A stretch of 37,934 bases of DNA, from positions 1 through 37,934 of the forward strand of contig WTXD01000124.1 of the NCBI GenBank assembly GCA_022496205.1, read 5' to 3'. Positions 30,394 to 37,934 of the stretch are shown here, in pieces; position 1 is the first letter of the stretch, and every line of letters begins with the position of its first letter. The notes beneath the pieces are model-generated. The model saw nothing but the letters and a program-made list of their open reading frames with translations, did no database searches and was not told where the DNA came from. The position numbers were made by a program, and so were the translations under genes. The stretch comes from Gloeopeniophorella convolvens (Eukaryota > Basidiomycota > Agaricomycetes > Russulales).

Positions 30394-32504
30394 ATGCAAC
30401 ATCATCAGCACCCTCCGACTTCTGCCTTCTCGAATAGTATCCAAGATGCTGCCACGGTTCCTCAATCCACATACCCCCCTCTTTCTCCGGTGGCAGCGAT
30501 GTTGCGGGCTGCCTGTACTGCCACGTGTAAGCTTGACGGTCGTCACCCCTCTCAACCGACGTCTCGCATTTCCGCCGCCATGCAACCTTATAACACATAC
30601 TCTTCTGCTCCCCCGCCGCTACTGCACGCCACCAGCAGCCGCCCTTATCACCCATTCTCCTCTCCTCCAAATCTAACGCTCTACGTTGCCGCCACGCTTC
30701 TTCACAATCCCTACCTAGGTCAGGTGTGACGTTCTGTTTTCCCTGTAAGGGTCGGTCTCACCCAAGCAATACCCTCAGGTGCCAGCATCCCGTCCATCGG
30801 ACTGCTCGCTCAACCCTCCCATGGCCCCTCCACAGCTTGATGCAGAGCCACTGCTCTCCGTCGACCGTGCGCCAGAACTGCACCCGACTTTGGAAGAATT
30901 TGAGCCGCATACGCGCTGCTACCTGGAATTGGACTCCGTGATTCCGTCGAAGCCGGTGTGCGTTGCGTCGGGGTTAAGGCCTGTGAAACGATTTCGGACG
31001 GATGAGCCACCCTCGGATCAATGTGAGCTCTGCGTGACCTGCATGGTTTCATATCTTCGTACTGATGTGCGTAGCACACTCTACACGACGAACCAGCATA
31101 TCCTCTCTCAACCATGACGTGCTACTTGAGATCTTTGATTGGTATTTCACACAGGAATCGGGATGGCCTCGTGCCAGACCTTCTGTCCTCGCGTTCCGGG
31201 CAGCCATGCACGTTTGCAGGAGTTGGCGGTACCTCATCCTCGGATCGCCGAAACGCTTCGATCTTGAGTTGCATTGCACGTACGGGGCTCCTGTGGCAGA
31301 CCTACTCACACATTTTCCCTCGCTGCCGATCCAGCTCGACTTCGAGGCTGACCACAGAATTCTGACGACAAAAGACGAGGACGGCATCCTTCGAGCGATG
31401 AAACAATCCCGTCGCCTGCGTCACGTAGATATCAAAGCACCCTACCGCACCGTCCAGCGAATATCCGCAGCCATGAACGGGTATCTTCCATTGTTGGAGG
31501 TGTTCAAGATCTTCGTAATGTCACGTGGTTCCAACGAACGTCTACCCGCATCCACATCTTTCATCTTTCCTTCGACTTTTTCCGCTCCTCGTCTGACTTC
31601 CATCCAACTCGAGAGACTCGTCCCCCTGATCAAGCCACCGGCATCTCTTCATTCTCCGGCGCTGGAGCGACACCATCTCTACGATATCCCCTCTGCCGTC
31701 CTCCTTCCCCCGGAACTTCTCGTCGAACTTCTGTCGGCTATGCCTTTGCTTGGGTTTTTGAATATTCGTTTCCAGTTTCCAGGCCTACACCGCGGCACTG
31801 CAACAGCAGCAACGATATCACCATCGACAAGATCACGTATCTCGCTGCCCCGCCTAGTTTCGTTCCACTTCAATGGCGCTCGCGAGTACTGCGACGATCT
31901 TATGTCTCAAATCAGCGCGCCATCGCTAAGTGACCTCGACGTTCGACTCTTCAACCGACTTCCCATCGCCCTTCCAAACGCCGGATCGCCCTCCTGCAGG
32001 TTTTGGCGGTCGTTGTTCGCAACGAGCACAGATGTATCCATTGTATTTCTAGACGACTCCGTCTATGCGTGTAGTGGGAGCCGCATCTGGGAGGTCCTAT
32101 CGAGGCGGTTCGATTGGCAAGTAGCCTCTCTCGCTGAGTTTTTTCAATCACTTGACCCGGCGCTACTCAACGTGGACAACCTCGGACTCCTTGCTCTCTC
32201 GGACCGCACGTCTCCGCGGGACGCAAGCGAACCAGAAGACTGGTGCAATCTCCTCAGGCCTTTCAGCAATGTGAAGAAGCTTCGAGTGCAGCGAGCGCTG
32301 CGTCATGATGTATCTCGGTCACTGATGTCAAACGGTGCTCTATCACTGGATCTTCTACCTGAACTACAAACGCTGGGGCTGGAGCCGGAGCCGGATCGGG
32401 GAGATGACGACGACGACGACGACGACGACGAGTTTACTGCATTCCTCGAAGCACGAGAACGCGCCAATCGCCCTGTCTCTGTTGAATGCACGCTCTTGTC
32501 ATAA
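30394..32504 (+). CDS. F-box/leucine-rich protein, copy 6 (intact, with an extra intron)
   Basis: Exons are 30394-30723, 30779-31022 and 31075-32504, giving 667 residues. The first intron (55 nt, phase 0, cag then gtgtga...ctcag then gtg) is absent from the other four copies. Without splicing it a stop follows at once, and with it the family frame is restored (HNPYLGQ then VPASRPS). The second intron is the family one (gtgagc...gcgtag). Exon 1 is Pro/Ser/Tyr-rich with LLSVDRAPELHPTLEEFE and GLRPVKRFRT. The F-box is at about residues 200-245 (SISSLNHDVLLEIFDWYF ... MHVCRSWRYLIL). The leucine-rich region ends in the family block (DVSRSLMSNG, then SLDLLPELQTL) followed by a run of nine Asp. The predicted role is an SCF substrate receptor. 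Block X with a MITE follows. Confidence 0.88.
30724..30778 (+). other. Copy-specific intron in exon 1 of F-box copy 6
   Basis: The intron is 55 nt, GT...AG, bounded by a direct repeat: TCAGGTG occurs at its start (30720-30726 region) and TCAGGTG at its end (30775-30781). The four paralogues have continuous coding sequence at this point. The insertion contains a stop codon in frame, so it must be spliced for the gene to be functional. Confidence 0.7.
32402..32431 (+). repeat. GAC trinucleotide run encoding poly-Asp
   Basis: About nine tandem GAC codons near the C-terminus of F-box copy 6. The sister genes have one to four acidic residues here (GDRDGE, DDDDG, GDNDG), so the run looks like slippage expansion of a short acidic linker. 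Confidence 0.85.
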
Positions 32505-34010
32505 TTCACCGTACCACTCAGCCACCGCGATCGAAACATGGCATGTTATCCCGATTGCCGAAGCGTTTTGACAGTAACGCGTTTTATTTCCATACCACAT
32601 AGAAGTATCCCCTGCTGTGATACACGCATGTCACTGTATGATCCTAGAGTAGCGTTCATACTCCCCAGCGCTGCGGCCCGCTTTTGTACGACCTGATTTG
32701 CGTAGCTTATGTCTACCATTGTCGTGGACGTACCAGATCAGATACATCCCGTCTTGCGCGCATCCGATGCCGCCCCTCGCGGTGCGTCAGTAATCCACAC
32801 CGTGCTGCGTTGAGGGCAACCCGTTTCCAGAGCAAATTTCCGCATACCATCGGAGCTAGCGCACAGCTCCGAGGTGGTGCGATCGGCATCACTGCGACGC
32901 TCCTGGTTCTCCTAGTACAGTCAAACCTGTCTTAAGCCATAGCCCTCGGTGGAAGCCCAAAGCTATGGGTTATGACAGGTTATGGGGTTTGGGAGGCACG
33001 GGTACGTCGGGGATCAGATAAGCGCCGGGACCGGCATCGTGATTACTGTGAGCAGCAAGCTAGTGTACTACAGAGCAGTCCAAACTACATGTTGCATTGA
33101 AGGGGAGTCAAAAATTGAGCCTTGTCTGACAACTGAGAGCAACAAGGATTGCTTCTAGCTTGCATGGGAAGGGCTTGTTGAGGCCGGTAATGAAATCCTG
33201 AAGCATTAACACTGCAGACAGTACATCCTTGCGAGATGGCATCGCTTCGACAAGTATCGTCGTCGTCGGACTCGCCGCATGTCATCAGATTGTTTATGTA
33301 TATACCCTTCTAGCATGAATGCAAGCCATGTTTGGTGGGAAAATAACCAGATCGGACCAAGATATGAACTAAATATGGGTTATGCTAGGCCATATGGGGT
33401 ATGGGTTATGGTGTATGGCAGGTTTTATAGAATTCCCCGCAAACCAACTCCGTGGAAGGCCCAAACCTATGGCTTATCACAGGTTATGGCTTATCACGGG
33501 TATGGCTTAAGACAGGTTTGACTGTATAATGCCAAGTAATTGAATGGCGGGTGTCCGACGGGCGGGATGACGCGCTAGCATATCGTGTGATCGGTGCGAG
33601 GGTGAAGATGGGAGAAGTGATTGGGAACTGGCCGGCGATGTGCCAGCACGAGCGGGCGGGCTCTCAGAGTACCTGCCATAGGTGATAATCTTGAGATCTC
33701 TGCAGGGAATAAAGGCATGGAGGTGGCGTACCACGAATCCGCGCCGTTCCCCCAGACGCGCCGCGCAGCGAGCCACACAGCGGCTACGTTCCCCCGCCTC
33801 AACAATTTATCCCTACACCTAGAGATCGACCGGGTTCGATTTGGTGCAATCCGTGAACCTGTGCTGAGACAAAACAGGGGTGCCAGCGTGAACGTGGTAT
33901 ATGGGCATGGCTAGCCTCCGCCAGTACGCATGGGAGGACCGCCGGAGGAGCAGATGTTTGACGCGCGCTTGACTGCGAGAGATCAGTGTTCAGGTTGACT
34001 CTCAGTCCGC
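32505..34010. repeat. Block X behind copy 6, split by a MITE
   Basis: It matches 1146-1850 and 15770-16300. Left of the MITE are agtaatccacaccgtgctgcg and ctcctggttctcctag. Right of it are tgccaagtaattgaatg, gtccgacgggcgggatgacgcgc and gataatcttgagatctc. It ends near 34010, where the array stops. No gene is seen. Confidence 0.55.
32918..33524. mobile_element. pogo/Tc1-mariner-like MITE with perfect TIRs
   Basis: The left end CAGTCAAACCTGTCTTAAGC followed by CATA is exactly complementary to the right end (33501-33524). Both ends are flanked by TA (32916-32917 and 33525-33526). Subterminal copies of the tatggcttat-cacaggttatgg motif recur at both ends. It is 607 bp with no transposase. The paralogous empty sites at about 1490, 15938 and 21928 show that the flanks are continuous in sister units. 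Mobilisation by a trans-acting pogo-type transposase is inferred. Confidence 0.85.
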
Positions 34011-34027
34011 TGTAGTCTCGTTCCCGC

Positions 34028-34147
34028 CGTTCACAGAGCCGGCTAGGAGGGTTGAAATTGTCGGTTGTTGAGTGTTGTCATTGGTAGATCGGATTTAGAA
34101 TCTGAAATGGTGCCTGAAAAAACCCTCGCTAGCCGGCTCTGTGAACG
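34028..34147. mobile_element. 120-bp inverted-repeat element (possible small MITE)
   Basis: CGTTCACAGAGCCGGCTAG followed by GAGGGTT at the left is complementary to the right end (34120-34147) apart from one extra base, leaving about 70 bases of loop. No clear target duplication is visible beyond the arms. It marks the point where the F-box array ends and the helicase fragment begins. Confidence 0.6.
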
Positions 34148-34337
34148 TCTGGTGCACTTCGCATGGGAGACCCCCCATCGTGACTGATTGTAACGCCTGG
34201 CTGTTAAGCGCATGTCAAGCGACGGACTTCACGTGGGCAGACGCGTCGACTTACGTGGTAGTAATAGCGTAAGTCTCTAGCTGACCAACTTGGTGCCAAC
34301 GCATCAACCGACAAGTCACACTCCTGCGGGCAGGGCC

Positions 34338-34979
34338 ATGTCTGACCCTCCAACAGGTCCAGAAAATGGTGTTCAGAGTTCCATGGAACAGGACATTCGT
34401 TCTCTTACACAATCTGATGCACTACCTACAGCTCATGAAGCAGAGCGGGCACGGTCATATGCCCTTCTCAATGATGCACGACGGAGGGCCGGGGGAAGGT
34501 ACAAGTCAGCAGATGCAAGGAAGATCATGGTGGATGAATGCACACGTAGATCATGCGGCAGGGTTGTCCCGAAGGAGTGGCAATTGGATGTAGCAGAATG
34601 CATCATCCTCGGTGTCGACTGTGAAGTAATTGCTCCGACTGGTGCAGGGAAGACCATACCATTCATTCTGCCTGTGTTCTATCAACCAAAGAAGGAGATT
34701 GTCATTATCTCGCCTCTAATTGCCCTTCAGAAAGATCAGGTATGTTAGAACCTATAGTTCATCCATAAGCTAACAGTTGCATAGGAGCGTCGGTTTCGTG
34801 AACTCGGAATACATGCAAAAGCAATAAACCGAGATACCTATAGCCGATCTGTCACTCTACAAAAACACCCCTGTCTTATTCCTTGCTTACCATGCTTACC
34901 GGTCTTAGTCTTCCTTAGCAAAGATTTCACGATTTCAGAGCTCAATTGGCACCTGCTTGAAGCCATCTTGCAGCCTTGA
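34338..34979 (+). pseudogene. RecQ-type helicase gene, truncated 5' part
   Basis: Exons are 34338-34739 and 34785-34979, with a 45-nt phase-0 intron (gtatgt...gctaac...atag). The first 134 residues contain an acidic/Ser-rich start, a WQLDVAECIILGVDCEVIA segment, Walker A APTGAGKT (99-106) and motif Ia ISPLIALQKDQ (124-134). Exon 2 continues ERRFRELGIHAKAINRDTY, typical of RecQ-like SF2 helicases, and then switches to unrelated sequence (about 34845) with a stop at 34977. The DEAH, SAT, helicase-C and later domains are all missing, so no helicase activity is expected. Such RecQ-like genes are common in repeat-rich and subtelomeric regions of basidiomycetes. The junction with downstream sequence is probably a deletion or insertion breakpoint. 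Confidence 0.8.
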
Positions 34980-36960
34980 GCTTACCTGGGTCTTCGGCCC
35001 TGCTTCCACTTCCCTTATCATTGTCTTGTATCACACTTTGCCCAAGCTCACCTAACCATGTCATTTTATCATAACAAACGTAGGTAAAACAGTGATGCAA
35101 GTAAAAAGGACAGAGCTCGCAGACTAGGAGCAGAAGGAAGTGGTGCGCGCGGGCGCGGCACGCGGCACGGAGGAGAGAAGGAGAGACGCGCCCATGACGG
35201 CCACCTGCGCACGACCCCGCGCAGCACGATGGCGGAATGTCCCCGCCGTCCCTGGCGCCTTACTCGGCACGCGGCACGCGGTCCTCGCCAAAGTCCACCG
35301 CATACCGCGCGCCGCGCGCACCGGCGACGAGCAGTAGGCTCTGCGTGGCGTCCTCGTCTGCAGGGGCACGGGAGCATGGCCGGACTCGGGTGCAACGGCG
35401 AGGTGCGCCTTGCCCGCGCGGCATGGCGTACCGGTGCGTGCGTCGGGGACGGAAGTACTGCCTGGGAGGGGTGCCGGGACGTCGTACGGCGCGGGCGGGG
35501 TGAACTACGGGTGGTCCGCGCCGCGTGCGAGGGTGTATGTCTGCACAGTACCCGAGGCGCGAGCGCAACCGTCAGCCGCACGCAGGGAGCCGCATCTGCG
35601 GGTGCTGCAGCTCGTGGCGTGCAGCATGATGCGGGCCACCTGGCCGGGTGAAGGTGGCGGAGAGGGAGGAAGGTGGCAAGGAATGTCAATGGGGAGGAAG
35701 ATGGCGAGGATACGAGGGAGATGCAGATCAACAGCAGCGGGAGCGAGAGCGCAGGAGGCAGCATACCCGCGTGTATGCTAGCACCGGCTCCCTCGGCCAC
35801 ACTGGCGTCTGCCGCTCCGTCCTGCCCCCAGGGATCCCCCGCAACGCTCACCTCCGCGCCCACGCCGTCCGAGCCATCGGGCTGGTGTGCCGCCACGATG
35901 CGCACCGAGCCGCCACCCTTGGCAGCGAGCAGGGATGGCAGCGCCGCCCTGGCCGATTTCGAGGATGCTGGTGCGCATGAAGAGCGCGGGTCGGTGCTCG
36001 AGCCTTGACGAGCTTGATGAAGCGACAGGGGCCGGTGACCTTGCGCGTATGTGGTGTCCTGCTCGGCGATGCGCGCGAAGAAATCCTGCGCGTGCACGGG
36101 CACCTGGGTAGGCCGGTGCATCTGCGTGGTATGCGCCATGCGGGTGCATCGGGGCCATGGACAGGCTGGTCAGAAGGAGTGGGAGCGAGGAGGCAGTGGA
36201 TACCATACCAGTGTGTGTGCCAGTGTGCCAACGCTGACACTTCCGCCCATTGATCTTCTGCACCGACTTTGCGCTGGCCGATCACGGCAGGGTGCCAGCC
36301 ACGGGACCGACCATGGTGAGCGGAGTACCTGCGCAGGCGCTTATGGGCGCAGCGCCATTTGCAGGCAATGCGGAAGGCGAGCTGGGCGAGGGCGGCGATG
36401 TGGGCGTAGGGGACGAGGCCGAGTGCGAACCGTCAGGCACAATTGCTGAGATCACCGAGGAGGGCCGCGTCGTAGTGCAGTTCTTTGCCACAGAGAGGAG
36501 AGAGATAGCGTCACCGGTGAAGGTGTTCGTGGCGAGAGGGGTGAGCGCAGGACCGTTGGCGCGCTATCGAGTTTGAAGGCAGGGGCGTGGGAATGGCGGG
36601 GAGTGCAAGTGGGCAGTTGTCAGTACGCGTGAGCGGAGAGTGCGTATAGCAGGCGCACCTTGGTATGACAACTCAGCCGCCATTTTCGAGAAACGACAAG
36701 TCGAACCGTCGCTCCGTTGACTCGCACGGCAAGAACGCGTGACACGCGTGTGAATTATCCGGCCAAACCCGGTGTCGTACGAGCTTCGCGACGCGCGCTG
36801 CCACGTCGGTTCATTCTCTTCTCCTCCCTCCATCCCCACCTGTCTCCTCTCCTCTCCTCTTTCCCTTTCCCTCCCGCCGTACCTGCAAACCCACCACGTC
36901 AGCAAGGTCAGCATAGGATGGAGCTAGATATAGGGGTGGGTACCTGACATGTTCTATATG
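34980..36960. other. GC-rich stretch with overlapping long ORFs on both strands, no assigned gene
   Basis: About 35100-36580 is strongly GC-rich and open in several frames at once. The longest is a minus-strand frame at 35069-36139 (356 codons, Arg/Pro/Ala/Ser-biased, no motif). The most protein-like is plus-strand 36250-36576, whose end reads GTIAEITEEGRVVVQFFATE, a beta-strand-like pattern with a stop at 36574-36576. Neither has a domain I recognise, and open frames in GC-rich DNA arise by chance. About 36600-36960 has a pyrimidine-rich tract (36817-36880) and no gene. The sequence is not shared with the F-box array. Confidence 0.3.
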
Positions 36961-36989
36961 GTTTTGCTAACTTTGCTCTACAGCACTTG

Positions 36990-37535
36990 TGTCACGGCCT
37001 GAGCCGGCGCGAGCGGGGCTGGCGAGGGCTGAGACGAGCGAGGTTCGATAAGTCGGTCTCGATGTGAGCCGGTCCTCGAAGGCGCACGTGAATGTGCACG
37101 GGATCCTGGGTAAGACGTGATGTCTGAAGCTGGGAGGCAATCGGCCTCCGGTACGTCGAGTTCAAAGCTGAAGACCTCGCGATGCTTGGGCGAACAAGTC
37201 CCTCACGCGGATTCCCTGGTAACCTCGTCGATTGACAAAGGAGAACAGGCTTAAGGCCTTAGAGTACAACCGCTACGCCTTAAGTACTACAAGAGAGATG
37301 GTTTACATAACGTCCTAGTATCGAGTCGTACCGAGTCAGAACGGACTCAAGGTGGGTCTCCTAGGTAGAAGTACAGTAGTGGTCCAATGGCATAAGGGGC
37401 GCGTCAAGAAGTATGGGGGAATCGTATGACGAGTGAGAGATAAGCGTCCCCGAGTTATCGAACCGGAACGGAGCTAGTATCGTACAGGGGCTGGAAAGAT
37501 AAGGAAAAAGAAAATGTATCGTACAAGTCGTGACA
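36990..37535 (-). mobile_element. 3' LTR of a minus-strand LTR retrotransposon
   Basis: The 546-bp block begins TGTCACGG and ends CGTGACA (complementary 7-bp tips). On the minus strand the purine-rich tract aagagggacgcag (complement of 37536-37548) directly precedes its TGTCACGACTTG start, as a polypurine tract should. The five bases outside the other end, ACTTG (36985-36989), would be the target duplication, but its partner lies beyond the window. The minus-strand coding end at 37570 stops just before it. Orientation and layout fit a Ty3/gypsy-type element. The class is inferred, as no pol domain is visible. Confidence 0.75.
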
Positions 37536-37569
37536 CTGCGTCCCTCTTACGTTTGAAGTCGCCTCGACT

Positions 37570-37934
37570 TCAATCCTCGTTCTGCGTACCAAAGTCCACG
37601 TCGTGATCGCTCGTACCTTCGCGTCTCTCTGCCGGTCCTTGCCTCGCTATACGCCTCGCTAACAGCGTCTCTTCGTCTGCCCAGATTCGACTCGACCAGT
37701 GATGCAGGAGTGGCGTAACGCGGTTGGCTGAGTGTTGCCGCGCGTTGTGGACTGCCTGTACGCGGGACTCGAGGCAAGCGGCTTCGAGTCGTCGTCGGAT
37801 CTGAAGGATGCGCATGTTCGCGTCTGCGCGCTTCCTTTCCAACTCGTCGATGTCGTACTGGACGCGCTTCCTCTTGCGCATCTCCTGACCTAAACGGAAT
37901 GCGTCGGCGGTGAGTCCGTCGTCCCACAGGTCTC
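37570..37934 (-). CDS. C-terminal end of a retrotransposon-associated ORF (partial)
   Basis: The frame is open from the right window edge to the stop at 37570, at least 120 residues. It includes LTADAFRLGQEMRKRKRVQ, then a charged, heptad-like helical segment (YDIDELERKRADANMRILQI) and a C-terminus rich in Arg/Glu. An ATG at 37881 is internal, since the frame continues upstream. Its place immediately before the polypurine tract and LTR makes it the last coding part of the element, either the end of a gag or pol product or an accessory ORF. No zinc knuckle, protease, reverse transcriptase or integrase motif is in view. Confidence 0.6.
   Translation of the reverse strand, partial: DLWDDGLTADAFRLGQEMRKRKRVQYDIDELERKRADANMRILQIRRRLEAACLESRVQAVHNARQHSANRVTPLLHHWSSRIWADEETLLARRIARQGPAERREGTSDHDVDFGTQNED

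Noticed and set aside
32402..32431. CRISPR or regulatory repeat
   Set aside because: It is a GAC codon run in frame in a coding exon. No spacer-repeat structure occurs anywhere in the window.
35069..36139. 356-codon minus-strand ORF as a real gene
   Set aside because: It is extremely Arg/Pro/Ala/Ser-biased with no recognisable domain, and other frames of the same GC-rich DNA are equally open.

Overview
The window looks like an accessory, repeat-rich stretch of a basidiomycete (probably Agaricomycete) nuclear genome. The evidence is the 45-59 nt GT-AG introns, the F-box/leucine-rich protein style, Ty3/gypsy- and pogo/hAT-type elements, and the absence of any bacterial operon organisation. All calls come from reading the sequence; no database search was possible.

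The main feature is a tandem array of one F-box gene family on the + strand. Five near-full-length copies lie at 3042-5160, 6694-8833, 11874-13947, about 18541-21500 and 30394-32504, and a sixth survives only as a C-terminal relic at 633-1145. Each full copy has a Pro/Ser/His/Tyr-rich first exon ending in a basic RPVKRLRT-like patch, a phase-1 intron of about 52 nt, and a second exon with an F-box and a long leucine-rich region. Copies 6694-8833, 11874-13947 and 30394-32504 read as intact. Copy 3042-5160 has one in-frame nonsense codon. Copy 18541-21500 has lost its start codon and carries an insertion of 0.7-0.8 kb in exon 1.

On the opposite strand, in front of several F-box genes, are relics of a second co-duplicated gene. 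It encodes a C2 domain of the Rsp5/NEDD4 (HECT ubiquitin ligase) type. The copies begin at 18047 (best preserved, one nonsense codon), 10828, 26482 and 14 (only the first codons are in the window). No WW or HECT domain was found. The ancestral repeat unit therefore paired a substrate adaptor-like F-box gene with a divergent C2 gene. The F-box halves are partly maintained while the C2 halves decay.

Several insertions interrupt the array. They are a solo LTR (13955-14473, TSD ATCTG), a short pogo-like MITE (14584-14791), an insertion in an F-box exon (about 18799-19516), a five-exon PD-(D/E)XK-nuclease-like gene with one frameshift (23211-24777), an intact EEP/TDP2-like phosphodiesterase gene (26810-27745, minus), a hAT-like element with an 8-bp TSD and an internal tRNA-like Pol III signature (28884-29751), and a pogo/mariner-like MITE with perfect TIRs (32918-33524). 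Paralogous empty sites in sister units support some of the boundaries.

Right of 34010 the array ends. There follow a 120-bp inverted-repeat hairpin, the truncated start of a RecQ-type helicase gene (34338-34979), an unassigned GC-rich stretch (about 35100-36600), and the 3' end of a minus-strand LTR retrotransposon (LTR 36990-37535 plus a coding end running off the window). This mix is what one expects of a fast-evolving, possibly subtelomeric, island.
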